From Phoma sp. XZ068 (Eukaryota; Ascomycota; Dothideomycetes; Pleosporales; Didymellaceae), in assembly GCA_004835665.1 (NCBI GenBank), contig RBKR01000018.1:248001-312000 (forward strand): a stretch of 64,000 bases of DNA, read 5' to 3'. Below, one piece after another: positions 32,968 to 45,159 of the stretch (positions within the stretch are counted from its first letter, which is position 1; every line of letters starts with the position of its first letter). A program made the translations under genes and the position numbers. Under the pieces are notes generated by a model. The model ran no database searches and had not been told where the DNA came from. It saw nothing but the letters and a program-made list of their open reading frames with translations.

Positions 32968-33305
32968 TGCTGTGAGAGAGTTCAACGGAAAGCCGTGGAT
33001 AATGCAGAGGCTGATATACGTTGTGACTGAGGTCGTCGTTCGATGATGGTTAATCTTTACAGCATGGCTGCCACGCAGCAGGTTTGTTGTTGGAATCGAA
33101 CGCAACTTGAGAGTCTATGTGTATTCTCTCCGCATAAAGTATTCCAGGAGACGGAAACAAGCAAAGCGTCAATGTGTTCGATTGATCATACGTACCAATG
33201 CCAAATCCTTGGCGACGAACGCAACGCCAACCACATCTCAGTTATGCCCTGCACACCCAAACGGCCATGGCAGTTTCTAGCCCTGTATCAAACGTAGAAT
33301 CAGCT
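32968..33305. other. Spacer between two minus-strand hypotheticals
   Basis: About 340 bp, probably the promoter of the 787-residue protein and the 3' end of its upstream neighbour; no gene seen. Confidence 0.4.
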
Positions 33306-35383
33306 CTATGCCTCGCTCATGTCAGCGTCGAGATCCACCACACTCTCATCGGTCACCGGTGACCACCCATCACTGCCCTCAAGGAAGATGCTCTCAAAGA
33401 CCCTGCGCTCGCCATCGCTCACGGGACTAATGATTCCAGCATCCTTGCGTGACCTGAGTGCTGTGAATTCTTGATAGTTGCGCAGAATCTGCATTTGCTG
33501 GAGAATGTATTCAGAGCTAGCAGCGCTATTTGGCTGTGAGCTGTGTGAACCAGCTAGGGGAATGTCAGGCGACCATGTCCCGCTATCATCGTTGAGATTG
33601 CAACCTTGACACTGCTCAGCACCGGGTTGAGCAGCGACTGAACGGTACTGATCATCACCAGTATCGACTGCCTCCCACCAAGACGCTTCGTCGAACAAAC
33701 GAGCCCTTTTGTCCTCCAAATCGTCGTCTCCTTCGGCTGACACTTTGTTCTCGTTTTCCTTGGCTAGATCATGGCGTCTGCGCTTGGTATCAAGGGCTAC
33801 GCCACCAGCGTCCGGCTTCGACACTTTTCGCTTCTGTGGGGACGGAGGGTGAGAGCTGTTTCTAGAAACCTCCTGCAGGATGGGTATACGGCCAGAACTC
33901 CAATAGTCTGTGCGCATTGGATCCCGGAAGGGCCGACAAAGTTGGGTCCAAGAGTGGGCTCCGGTGGAGGCAGAACGGTCCATGTTGTTGTTTTCAGCAT
34001 GTACTGACTTCACATTATCCTCCGCAGGGACGATGTCAAGTTTAATGGTCCAACGTGACTGTCGTTCAAACTTTACATTGTCTGGGAAAAGGGTGATGAT
34101 CGTGGCTTTCAACTCGGTCTCGACAGCGTGCGGTTTCCCCTAGCATTCCTTGTCAGCCAAAATGCAGTGACATGGAGTCGGATGCCCTAAATTTGACTCT
34201 AAAGTTCCAAATATCAGATTGACTTACGTCTGCATAGGCTGGCAAAACAGTCTTGAAGCACTGCTTCATCTGGTTCCAGAGAAAGCTTAGCGATGAGCGG
34301 GGAAGTGTGTATGAAACCCCGTCAACATAGTTGTTGCAGCCAGGTGAGCTGACATGATTGCGATCATGCTTCAAATAGAACGGTGTGATGCGATACTCTT
34401 CGCCTGTGGACAGACTGTTGGGAAGGTTGAGAAATCGAATTTCAGGCAGTTGCCAGTTAACATCGCCAATAGCGGTCAGGATCGAGTCAGCATACTGGAA
34501 ATCGAAGTCGATAACGAGACATGGACCACTAGTGCTGTATGCGAAACAATCTTGCACACGCAAGAAGTTGTGCAGAAAACGTGACAGGCCGCCGGAGAAG
34601 TGTGACCAGTTAGAAGCCACCGAAGCCGCTTCGTAGGGGAACTGGTCGTGAAACATGCTCATCATGTTGTCGATTAGGTCCACAAAGCTGATGTCAATCA
34701 CACGATGAGCTTGGCTGCGCAAGCAGTCCAGGAGGCGAGCTGGGAGGTACACTTCGTCAATCGCTCCTGTATAGCTTTAGCCTGGCCCTATCTGACATCA
34801 AGAACGGTTTGATTATGAGAGCTCCAAGGTTTCTCTACGTGGTTCAAGAGGGTAATTGGGCTGCCCATGGACAGGACTGACCTTTGCTTTGTAGCAAACC
34901 CTTGACTAAGTCTTCGCACAAGCTTGCCCGGACCTCATCCTGAACGCACTTGTAGAAGAAGTGATACCACATTGTGAGCTCCGTCACCTGGGGGTTTGAC
35001 AGTCCTTTCCAGCATTCGGTGAGATCCAGATGGTTGGAGATGACTGTACATGAATTAATGAGGCTGCACTTTGCTAGTTGTGGATAGGACGAGAGTGGTG
35101 TCGGCGGACTTACCTTCATCGTTGAAAGGTGAGCGTCGTACTCTGGGCGTCAAGACATCCGCGACGGTGGCAGCACGCTCGCAAGATAGGCCATTGAGAC
35201 TGACAACTAAAGGCTGACGCTCAATCCACGCTCGAACGCGTTGCTCTTCCACAGTCTGCGTGGAGGGCAGAACAGGCAACGGGTGCGCATGACTGACAGT
35301 GTCAAAGGGGGTATTGACGATGGGCTAGATGTGATAGTAAGTAAACAGTGTAAGATATGCCATGTGGAACTAACAGCTTGCAT
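33306..35383 (-). CDS. Fungal hypothetical protein, five exons, 584 aa
   Basis: Not recognised. Exons (minus) 35383-35375 (ATGCAAGCT only), 35324-35114, 35043-34882, 34766-34228 and 34139-33306 keep frame throughout. The tiny first exon is inferred from a good ATG, a GTTAGT donor and a CTAG acceptor. The N-terminal two thirds look folded (ERQPLVVSLNGLSCERAATV; LDLTECWKGL; helical EVYLPARLLDCLRSQAHRVIDIS; a strand-rich CLVIDFDFQYADSIL region; and FPDNVKFERQSRWTI). The last third is charged and disordered, with an NLS-like KRRRHD and an acidic C-terminus. A nuclear role is possible. It follows the kinase gene by 177 bp on the same strand. Confidence 0.65.
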
Positions 35384-35560
35384 GGCTTTAGTGGCGTGGT
35401 ACGGGAGGATAATTTATGCTTGCGAACAATACGGCGCTGGATGGTGGTGCTGAGCTGAGATGACGAGACGAACGTACAAACTTGTGCAGCCTTAGTTCTC
35501 GAGGTGGAAGGGGCTGCTTCCACCACAATGTGGGACAGCTCCGAGAGGGAGTCGCGCCTT

Positions 35561-37136
35561 CTAGATGGCATCCATCGAAGCACGTGTCGTGAGCCGTTCA
35601 TTCTTGTTACCCAGCTTCGAGATCTGAAGGAAGGCATCCACGCCGTATCCTTCGAGGCTGTGAATCTCCAAGCTTCCCGCCCAGTACTCTACATCAAACG
35701 GTTAGTACTTGATTCGATCCGATAACATCTGTCCTGCTTACCAGCATATAACCTAGACATTGGCAGGCCAATACCGAGGCGAAGGTCGGGCGCTCTTGAG
35801 GTCAAAGACGACAGCGAACCCCGGTGGATCTCGCCATCGCCTGATCTGGTGGTGTGCTTGTGCTGCAATTCGCATGCCGACTTGTCGCCCACCTGTAGTT
35901 CCTGTAGCGTGCCTAGCAGCTTTGGCACCCTAGCTAGGTTTTGTAACCGCTTCTCGCGACGTGGACCTTTGCTAAAACTCCACAGATAAGGCAGAAGGTC
36001 ATTGGGAATGCCGCCTCCTTGATCCGATATTCTGATTATGACGTGCTGAGCGGTCTCGCAGATCAGAACCTCAATTGGTGGGGGCTTCGCGTCCTTCGAC
36101 TTGCGCTGTTCGATGACTGCTTGTATCGAGTTGCGCAGCAGTTCGCCGATGATGTACTCGAGGTGGCTCAAGATGTACGGGAAGGTTGCCTCGAGATGGC
36201 CATAGATCTTGATCTCGGGAATCTCAATGTGTGCACCGTAAGCACGCTTTATCAACTCCTGCGTAGTCTTGCCACACGACTCAACGATCTCCTTCGCGTT
36301 GCATCTCAGGAAGATCTCTCCGACTGCTTCCTGATCATGCGGTGCCTGCGCATGGGGGAAATGCCATGGCGAGTTGAACGTGTCGGTGAGAGCAAGATGC
36401 TGCTCTGCAATGACGCGTCGTGATATGCGCTGCAGATGTTAGTCATGGTCTACTGGGCTTGGACGCTCGCTCATACCGCTCGCAACATCGTGGTCATGAA
36501 TTTGTCGATTTCATCAGGCTTCATGAGGCCACGCACTTCCAGCACCCCAATAGCCAGTCGTGGTATGACAGTGGCATGTTCCTTCAGGGTCTCCTCCAGG
36601 ACTTTGCAGTACCGGTCGTTGTCCTCTACTGTTCGAATCTCGGGTACGCGTCGGAATCGCTCGAAGGCCTGCAGGTATGACTCGTAGACGTGGGCGAGGT
36701 GAGGGTTTGCAACGACGACATAGGGTAGGGTCTGGATATCGCGGAGGCGATGGGCAAGTCTAACATGCTCAGCAAAGGTCACTGCACGAATGATGGGACT
36801 GTTGGTACCTCGTTGGTAGCTCCAGACGACAGTAGTTGGCCGAGTCCATCAAACGAGACTCGGTGAGGGTTCTGCCAAAGAAGGTCAACTGGCGCAAGCT
36901 TATGGGCCGCGCTTCACGCTGCACCCATCTGTGACAAGTTAGTCTATTGACATGGCAGTCAGTCTGGTGCCGTGACCATACTCATCGAGGGCTGACGACG
37001 GCTTCCATTTGGGGGCTACAGCTGCAGCATGGGCCAATCTCCTCTGTGTACAGGATGCTGAGGATGGCCATGGAGCTCTAGAGAAGACGTTCCTGCGGCG
37101 CGCATATGCAACCATGCCTCTTTTAGATACATTCAT
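35561..37136 (-). CDS. Mitochondrial PDK/BCKDK-family protein kinase
   Basis: Exons (minus) 37136-36982, 36928-36809, 36759-36477, 36429-35742 and 35688-35561 give 457 residues. It phosphorylates the E1 subunit of pyruvate or branched-chain ketoacid dehydrogenase in the matrix, switching it off. The N-terminus is Arg-rich and lacks acidic residues (MNVSKRGMVAYARRRNVFSR), a mitochondrial presequence. The BCDHK_Adom3 helical domain follows (PISLRQLTFFGR; ELPTRLAHRLRDIQTLPY), then a GHKL ATPase domain: N-box GELLRNSIQAV, G1 DQGGGIP, G2 GIGLPMSRLYA, and EYWAGSLEIHSLEGYGVDAF. Which dehydrogenase is the target cannot be decided by eye. A Ser/Thr-rich insert precedes G2, as in other fungal members. 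Confidence 0.9.
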
Positions 37137-37825
37137 TGCTGGAGAAGCTTCGATGTTTGCGTGTGGGGAACGCTGAGCTGTGAAAGCTTCGCGAATCAGC
37201 GCACCATGACGCAACACGAACTTCACTTCGAGGGTTCAAACATCACACGGTGCAGTTTGGCCATGCAACGACTGCCGCAAGAGACAGGAAACAATCGGTT
37301 TGTGACCGCAAGCACGTTTGGTATTTGTGGTCCATGACAAACAATCGTGTCATGTCTACCGGCACGCTTCACAAACATGACGTCTGCGGGCCGCAGCCCT
37401 GTGCATGATGCCCCATCTAAAAGCGCCAAGAGCAAGATGTTGACTGCAGGACGCCCATGTAGGCAGCCGAGAATCTCGAGGCCTTCTTCACAACCGCAGC
37501 CCTGTGCGCCCATATAAAGCAAACCTCCTGCTTGTGTCGATTTGCGTGCACGGTGCGGCAAAGCGTGTAATTCGGTCGCCATTGTCTCCGCCACCTTTTA
37601 GCGAGGCACGCATCCTTACCATTGACTGAGCTGCCTGCTGCGACCGCCCTCACGTACGTCGTACTCGGTCCTATCTTTCGTTACGGCGACTGGCGCGCAG
37701 CTTTCTCCCAGACTTCTCTGCGTTGAGCGCACAGCGTCGCTACCCTCTCCACCTTGCCACCGGGACCTCGCTCGCTGCGTCCCTGCTGCCTGCCCCGCCA
37801 GCACCCGCTGCTGCCGAGCTCACCA
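37137..37825. other. Divergent promoter region, kinase / deubiquitinase
   Basis: About 690 bp between divergent genes; pyrimidine-rich near 37700. No additional gene is supported. Confidence 0.45.
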
Positions 37826-40800
37826 TGGACCAGGTAAGCTTTGCGCCTGCGCGCATGCTGCGTGCTGCTGCCACCTCCCCCGGCCCGTGAACTGTGCATG
37901 CAGCATGGAGCCCGACCAGCGTCTAACACTGCAGCAGACCGGCAGCGACATGCTCGTCGACCACGAGTATGACGACAAGCAGGGCGAAGTCGCCATCATC
38001 ACGCCCGCCGACTCGGACGACCAGATGGACGAGGTCGACGCCGACCCCGAGCCGCGCGCCGACGAGTACGATGCCTTTATGAAGAAGCACCTGCCCGAGC
38101 TGCCCGACCAGGACACCGAGGCAGAGACACACCACACATGGGAGATCAGAGACTGGCGAACACTGACCAGGAAAGAGCATGGCCCCATCTTCGAATGCGG
38201 CGGACAGCCGTGGCGCATACTGTTCTTCCCGTACGGTAACAACGTCGACTTTGCCTCGTTCTACCTCGAGCAGGCCTATGAAGAAAACAAGATGCCCGAG
38301 GACTGGTACGCCTGCGTGCAGTTTATGCTGGTGCTCTGGAACCCCAACGACCCCAGCATGTACATCACACACACTGCACACCACCGCTTTACCGCCGACG
38401 AGGGAGACTGGGGGTTCACACGCTTTGCAGAGCTGAGAAGACTCTTTGCTAACAGCTGGGACGACCGGGGGCGACCCATGGTCGAGGGCAACGCCGCCAA
38501 CGTCACAGCCTATATTCGTGTGCTCAAGGATCCTACTGGCGTGCTATGGCACAACTTCCTAAATTACGACTCTAAGAAAGAGACCGGTATGGTCGGTCTC
38601 AAGAACCAGGGCGCGACTTGCTACCTGAACTCGCTACTCCAGTCGCTCTACTTCACCAACGCCTTTCGCCAGGCCGTCTATCAAATCCCTACCGACGAAG
38701 ACGACAAGGGCAGCTCTTATGCATTACAGCGCCTCTTCTATCTGTTACAAAATACAAACAACGCTGTTAGTACCACGGGTTTGACGCATTCTTTCGGCTG
38801 GGATTCGAAGCAGATCTTCGAACAGCAGGACGTACAAGAGCTGTCCCGCGTGCTTATGGACAATCTAGATGCTAAGATGAAGGGTTCGGCGGCTGAAGGC
38901 GCACTGGAGAGGATGTTCGTTGGCAAAATGAAGACTTACATTTCGTGCATCAACGTGGACTACGAATCCTCCCGGATAGAAGACTATTGGGATATCCAAC
39001 TCAACGTCAGCGGGAACAAGAATCTGGACGACAGCTTCAAGGATTATGTGCAGGTTGAGACCATGGATGGCGAAAACAAGTACTTCGCCGAAGGGTTTGG
39101 TCTACAAGATGCGAAAAAGGGCGTCATCTTTGAGAGCTTCCCACCGGTTCTGCACCTCCAGCTCAAGCGCTTCGAGTACGACTTCCAACGCGATGCCATG
39201 ATGAAAGTCAACGACCGTTACGAGTTCCCTGAGGTTTGGGATGCTTCACCATATCTTTCTGACGGCGCCGATCGATCAGAACCATATGTTTATCGGCTAC
39301 ACAGCGTCTTGGTGCACAGCGGAGACCTGAACGCCGGCCACTACTACGCTTTCATCAAACCCACCAAGGATGGACATTACTACAAGTTCGACGACGATCG
39401 GGTAACGCGTGCGACAAAGCGCGAAGCACTGGAGGAGAACTTTGGAGGTGATTACGCGCAGGCGCCGAACGGCAATGCCGGTCAGCGTAACCCCTACACG
39501 AGAACCTGGTCTGCCAAACGATCCATGAGCGCCTACATGTTGGTCTACATCCGTGAGAGCCGGATTGATAGCATTCTCCCGGACGCCGCAAGTGTAGCCC
39601 CACCGAAGCACCTGGCGGAGCGCATTGCTGAGGAGCACGCTGCGTTTGAGAAGAAGAAGAAAGAACGAGAGGAGGCACATCTGTACATGGACATTGCCGT
39701 TGCGTCAGAGGAGAACTTCAAGCTTTATCAAGGATTCGATATTGTTCCTTGGAAGGGTGACACCGAGACACCTGCCAACCCGAAGATACACCGCGTCCTC
39801 CGTACAATTACCATGGCCGAGTTCAATGCCTTAGTTGGCCAGGACCTTGGCATCGAAGGCGACATGCTGCGACCGTGGTCCATGGTAAACCGCCAAAATG
39901 GTACCATTCGTCCCGATACACCATTGGAATTCCCCGATATGACGGTGGAAGAAGCCTCAGCCAAACATGGAACGAAACAGTCGGTCTTCAGATTGTGGAT
40001 GGAGAAGGCTGTGCAGCGTGATGCAAATGGAGTTCCTGTGTTCGGCGACAAGCGTCTGGAGCTGAAGGGTGTGAGCGACAAGCCGATCATGCTATTCCTG
40101 AAACACTTTGACGCCAAGACGCAGAGCTTGTTCGGCATCACTACCTTGTATGCTGGATACCAGGATAGGGTTTCTGACCTCTGCCCAATCATCTCCACCA
40201 TCCTGGGCTGGCCAGCTACAACACAGATGAAGCTGTCTGAAGAGATCAAGATGAGCATGATCGAAGTGATGAAACCGAAGACTACCCTGGCGCAGTCAGA
40301 ATTACAAGATGGCGACATCATCACCGTTCAGCGATCCCTGTCCGACAAAGAGTCTGAACAGATCCGGTCCACAGGAGGCTACGTCGATGCTAAGGAATTC
40401 TACGAGTTCCTTTTGAATAGGATCAACGTCGACTTTGTTCCAAGATTCCAGCCGGAGGGTGTCGAACTGCCCTCATTCTCACTGACTCTGAGCAAGAAGA
40501 TGTCATACGATCAGATGGCCATCAAGGCTGCGGAGTACCTGCAGTGTGACCCAACGCATCTGCGTTTCACGACGGTCAGCACTGCTGGCAAGCCTAAGCA
40601 GCCTGTCAAGTACAATGCCAACCACACCCTCAACAACATCATGTTCCCTGGCCCATACAGCTATGCCCAAGCTTCAGGTCAACGACCAGATGCCTTGTTC
40701 TACGAGAAGCTTGAGATGAGCCTCAAGGAGCTGGAACAAAGAAAGCCAGTCAAGGTTACCTGGCTGCCAGAAGGTCTCCAGAAAGAAGAGGAAGTCACAC

Positions 40801-41378
40801 TCATGATCCCTAAGAGTGCCCAAGTGGCTGACCTTCTGGACGAACTACAACGCAAGGCCAACATCAGCAACGAGATCATGAACAAGGTACAGCTTTGGGA
40901 AGTATCGATGCACAGGTTTTCCAAGCAGCTGGCATCGGAGCTCCAGATCACGGCTCTCGCCGAGTACTCACAGATATATGCTATGACTGTTCCCGAGATC
41001 GATGCGCCTCGAAGGGTACCGGTCTACCATTTCGACAAGGACCACACCAAAGCTCACGGCATCCCATTCCAGTTCGCGCTCAAAGAGGGCGAGCCCTTCA
41101 GCGAAACCAAGCTACGCCTATCAGAACTCACCAAGATCAAGGGGAAACAGCTCGATAAAATTAAGTTCGCCAAGGTACCAAGGACGCAGTACTCAAAGCC
41201 CACATATATCGAGGATGATGGTAAGCTGTTCAGCCAATGAATGTCAACCTCGCATGCTAACAGATCGCTAGATGAAATCTTGTGGGACACGATAGCCGAC
41301 GACCACTCCCTTGGACTTGACCACCCGAACAAGAGCAGAAGCTTCTGGGGCAAGTCCGACTCTATCTTCATCCGATGA
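37826..41378 (+). CDS. USP7/Ubp15-type ubiquitin C-terminal hydrolase
   Basis: Exons 37826-37834 (ATGGACCAG), 37938-41220 and 41272-41378 give 1132 residues starting MDQTGSDMLV. An alternative is an unspliced start at 37905 (MEPDQRLTL), eight residues longer. I prefer the first because of its CACCATGG context, GTAAGC donor and CTAAC-CTGCAGCAG acceptor. Domains: MATH (about 70-190, HHTWEIRDW), USP catalytic core with Cys box LKNQGATCYLNSLLQSL (Cys about 231) and His box GDLNAGHYYAFIKP (His about 471), then the ubiquitin-like ICP0-binding and C-terminal repeats, ending in DSIFIR. It removes ubiquitin from nuclear, peroxisomal and endocytic substrates in yeasts (Ubp15; Ubp21/22). Confidence 0.93.
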
Positions 41379-41919
41379 GTTACAAAAGATGTGCGGATGT
41401 AGGATACACACCAGCTATGGCTTCTGCTGCATAGTTGAAGGGGCATCACTATTGCGGGGCGTTACTATTCTTTCGGCAGGCGACAGCACGACTCTATGCG
41501 CGCATGTACTGGACGCATGCTTGGCGCACTGGAAGTCTCGAGATGTCTGCTGTAGCAGTATAAGCGGTTGCTCATGGATCGGTCGTCAAGGACGCCGTAG
41601 AGGTGTTGAAGGTAGCTCTTGGAAGCGTATGATCACTGGACTGTAGACTAGCTTGGAAGAACATAAAACATATTAAAAATCACGACTCGACATTCCTAGC
41701 TTATGTTTGCAACCAACAACCTCGTCTTGAAGATGTGGCCGCGATTGCGCAGGACCGGCCGCGGACGCGTTTCATTGGCCAGGAGGCTCCCCGCGCTTTC
41801 CCTCCCCTGCAGCGGCGCGATCACCCCCGAAACTCCGACATTCGTTGTCGACAGCTGTTACTAACCCAATACAACAGCGACAACAACACCAACGAAGTCG
41901 GTCCACACCCACGGCCACG
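41379..41919. other. Intergenic, deubiquitinase 3' flank and p24 promoter
   Basis: About 540 bp; no gene seen. The leader next to the p24 start contains several CAACA repeats. Confidence 0.45.
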
Positions 41920-42642
41920 ATGCGGTCCTTCGCCACGATTGTCAGCCTGCTGCTGGCGTATTGCACCGCCGTATATGCCACCGCCCTCACCTACCGCCTC
42001 GATGCGCACGAGAAGGCCTGCTTCTTCGCAAACGTAGAGCACAAGGGCACGAAAGTCGCATTCTACTTCGCCGTACAGAGCGGTGGCTCTTTCGACATTG
42101 ACTACTCGGTGGTCGGCCCTGGACCCAATGGACAAGAGAAGGTCATCCTTGACGGTACCAAAGAACGACAGGGTGACTTCGTCTTCACAGCCAATGAGGT
42201 TGGCGAATACCGCTTCTGCTTCAACAACGAGATGAGCACATTCGCGGAGAAGCTGGTCGACTTCGAGATTGCTGTGCGTGCCCCTATAGCCTGCGCATTT
42301 ACAGTCAGAATAGCCTACATTTGACACAGTGGTACTGACAGACCCTAGGTTGAGAATGAGGCTCCGCGAGCCGCCATCCCCTCAAAGCAGGGCTCCTCGC
42401 CAGAACAGACAACCGTCCTCGAGGAATCCATCCTCAAGCTTTCCGCCCAACTCTCCACTATCTCGCGCAACCAGAAGTACTTCCGCACCCGTGAGAACCG
42501 CAACTTCAGCACCGTCAAGAGCACCGAGAAGCGCATCTTCAACTTCAGCATGATGGAGGGCGGTTTGATGGTTGTCATGGCGGGTCTGCAGGTCGCAGTT
42601 GTGCGATTCTTCTTCCAGGGCGCAAGGAAAGGTATTTTATAA
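41920..42642 (+). CDS. p24-family cargo receptor (emp24/gp25L/Erp)
   Basis: Exons 41920-42273 and 42349-42642 give 215 residues. The order is: signal peptide (MRSFATIVSLLLAYCTAVYA), GOLD domain with two Cys (KACFF...YRFCF) that form its disulfide, a coiled coil (LEESILKLSAQLSTISRNQKY), one membrane span (GGLMVVMAGLQVAVVRFF) and a short cytosolic tail FQGARKGIL. The FF next to the membrane is the COPII/COPI-binding signal of the family. These type I proteins cycle between ER and Golgi and help package cargo, including GPI-anchored proteins. It resembles Erp-type members rather than Emp24 or Erv25, but subfamily assignment is tentative. Confidence 0.92.
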
Positions 42643-43297
42643 TTCCTACCTTGGTGCAGTAAAGTGGGTTCGGCGGCCGCTGATTCGATTCTGGCAGGCT
42701 ATGTATGAGCAACCACACGATTGGCTCGCCAACATCAGAAAGAGCAGGCAGCTCACGACACGGATACGGATACGGGAGGCTGGACAGCAGGCACAGCCAC
42801 GATTGGACGATGGTCATATCGACTGTGACCTGGATGTTGAGGTGTTTGGAAGGCGTTGCGGGGCTTGTGTTTCTGCCAAAAGAGTTGTACCATTAAGATG
42901 CATTGCAGGGATGTCACCGCCTCGGTATGAGGCGGCAAATGAACATATTCTCGACCCAAGTATTCCACCAGGGTTCGAATCTCTATTCTTCTTACCACTT
43001 CTCTTGTGAACTGCATTTTTGACATTGGTCGTGTCCAGAACTGGCAATTCAATCGATACCGCGCGTCACATTTGTAAGATGGATATGCTCCTGAATGGAC
43101 AGAATATTCTTGGCCTCCTCATCACCTAGCTCCTGCGGTCTGATCTTCAGGCTCAACTATGGTTGACGTTGTAAATACTGCCTATCAACACTGTCAGGGC
43201 CCCGTGTGACAATATTGTTCATCCACGGTTCTTACAATTCGCATTCTTTTCCCAACATAATTGTTATAATTCATGAAATAGGGACAAGGTTGTACGG
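42643..43297. other. Intergenic, no gene seen
   Basis: p24 3' flank followed by AT-rich sequence; only shadow frames are present. Confidence 0.45.
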
Positions 43298-43305
43298 TAT
43301 ATAAG
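43298..43305 (+). promoter_or_regulatory. Probable TATA box of the 44152 gene
   Basis: TATATAAG lies upstream of two consecutive leader introns that lead to the ATG at 44152. If used, the 5' leader would be about 820 bp before splicing. Confidence 0.4.
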
Positions 43306-43468
43306 GGAGCTGTTACCCTGTAGGTAAAGGTCCTATAGGCTTGTACTTCCTATCCACATTGTGCTATCCATACCTTCCCAGCTAGCTTTACAGACATACG
43401 ATTCAGCGTACGATATACTGAATACCTCCTGTCCACCACACCAACTATAATTATTGATCATCCACATC

Positions 43469-44087
43469 GTAAGTATCCCTTTGCGATCCCCATGCTTGAG
43501 TGTTCACACTTCCTATCTTTATTGTATTCTTAGTAGTATTTTGTTGTTTTGTTACCGCTGGATCGTGTACTGACTTCCTCCAGCCTATCACATAATTATC
43601 CTGTCGGGATCGTGGACATAGACTTTACGGGCTTTACCGAGTAGAGTAGTTGACGACTTCTGCTCTCACCTCCGACCGTCATCGTAAGTTATCTTTTGTA
43701 ATATTTTTTATTTCACTGTTGCATTATTTCTACTTTTCTATTTGCAATATTCCTAAGTATATCTCCTCTCGACCACGGTTTGCTACCATTGTGAGATTAC
43801 TGTTTTACCACTCTGGTTCCTTTTTCGTCTTCTTGATTTTCTTTCTGGGAGGGGGGGGGGGGGTTCCTCCGGCCTTTAGTACGGTACACTGAACTATGGT
43901 TCGAGGGTGTTCTGACGTTCATGACGTCTAATATCCGCGAATCGCATATCATGGTGTGCTGAGGGGCTCCACCTCTGGTACATTGTTTACTGAATTATTG
44001 TTTGGAATAATCGTCACTTCTAGTTTCATGATTTTCCCCCAACCCGCTCGTGTTTTGGCAGCGTGACAGTGCACTGACTTCCTCCAG
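43469..44087 (+). other. Two look-alike introns in a 5' leader
   Basis: Intron 1 is 43469-43583 and intron 2 is 43684-44087. Both follow an exon ending in CATC-G or CATC (CATCGTAAGT at each donor) and both finish with ACTGACTTCCTCCAG. The 100 bp between them would be a non-coding exon. The second intron holds a 14-base G run near 43850. Confidence 0.5.
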
Positions 44088-44151
44088 ACCTCAACCAAGA
44101 ATCGTAGAAGCCTACGCTCCGATTCTCAACAACTATATATTTTTAGCCAAC

Positions 44152-45159
44152 ATGTCACGCCACTACGCTCCTCTTGGCGTCGCACCCACGGGTGGAATGG
44201 CTGGTGTGCCTGCGTTTGCGCAGGTATCGCAGCCGACCAGGAAGAGGACGAGGGACGAGGCCACCCCCGCCCAGATGGCCACTAAGCCACCGAGGAGAAG
44301 GCAGGGCGACTACGCGCCATTCCCGACTGGCGATCCTGCCGTCGACGTCCCTCGGCTGCGGGCATGGGCAGACCGCGGTAAGTCAAGTCGGGCACAGCGC
44401 CGGTACGACTATCCCGGCCATAGGCAGATGGACCTGAAGGAGGCTGAGCACCTCCTCCAGCAACAGCTGGCTTCTGGTCAGCGACAAGGTATGCAGCCGC
44501 CGCCAGTGGTTGCCCCCCAGTACCAGCCACAGTATGCTGGTCACTTTCCCCCTCCCGCTTTGGGGTTTCAAAACCCCTTTCTCCAACAGGTGCAAGCCCC
44601 CATGCTTGCACCTCAGTTTCCATTCGGCATGTACCAAGGTGTCGAATACCTCCCCAATCCTCCACAGCAGTTCAACACTGCTCCCGTGGTTCCTGGCTTT
44701 GCTCCAGGATTTGGCATGGGCATGGACATGTTCATGCCTCAGCAAAATGTGCTACTCCCGGATCAGAGCTTCCAGCTCGATCCTGCCCTCTCCTTGTCTG
44801 GGGGTGAGCCAGACTGGAGCCAGATTGGCACCTTCGACATCCCCGATGTCGATGACAACCTCCAGGCGGCCCAGCCTGGAGACCTTTCGAGGTCGGACTC
44901 TGGGTACCAGACTACCGCAACCCCGGCGCCGGGACGCAGCGTCGTTGCTCAGCGGCCTGAAGACCTCCCGGTGGCTGCTGACAACAGACATGCAGCCGCT
45001 CTCACGGAGCGCCTCGAGCAACTGCCGGGCGCTGTCCCGGCCCTGGGAGAGGGTGCTGACGACCTCTACCCCCGGACTGATAGTCCTCAGTGGGAGGACA
45101 AGGACCTGGATGCACTCTTCAACTTCTCCGGGTACGAGCAGTCTCGGGGAAAGCTCTGA
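44152..45159 (+). CDS. Orphan Pro/Gln-rich protein with NLS and acidic C-terminus, 335 aa
   Basis: Not recognised. Single exon from the ATG at 44152, which lies just downstream of the last leader acceptor. Visible: an NLS-like basic patch (RKRTRDE ... KPPRRR, about residues 28-52), a short basic helix (about 70-105, GKSSRAQRRYDYPGHRQMD, LKEAEHLLQQQ), then a Pro/Gln/Phe/Met-rich middle (about 110-220), and an acidic C-terminal half with DWSQIGTFDIPDVDD and a final EDKDLDALFNFSGYE that resembles acidic/hydrophobic activation segments. The layout suggests a nuclear transcription cofactor, but no DNA-binding domain is visible and this is inference. Confidence 0.6.
   Translation: MSRHYAPLGVAPTGGMAGVPAFAQVSQPTRKRTRDEATPAQMATKPPRRRQGDYAPFPTGDPAVDVPRLRAWADRGKSSRAQRRYDYPGHRQMDLKEAEHLLQQQLASGQRQGMQPPPVVAPQYQPQYAGHFPPPALGFQNPFLQQVQAPMLAPQFPFGMYQGVEYLPNPPQQFNTAPVVPGFAPGFGMGMDMFMPQQNVLLPDQSFQLDPALSLSGGEPDWSQIGTFDIPDVDDNLQAAQPGDLSRSDSGYQTTATPAPGRSVVAQRPEDLPVAADNRHAAALTERLEQLPGAVPALGEGADDLYPRTDSPQWEDKDLDALFNFSGYEQSRGKL

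Noticed and set aside
42950..43010. tRNA-like GGGTTCGAATC B-box match
   Set aside because: No matching T-stem, A box or acceptor-stem pairing on either strand.
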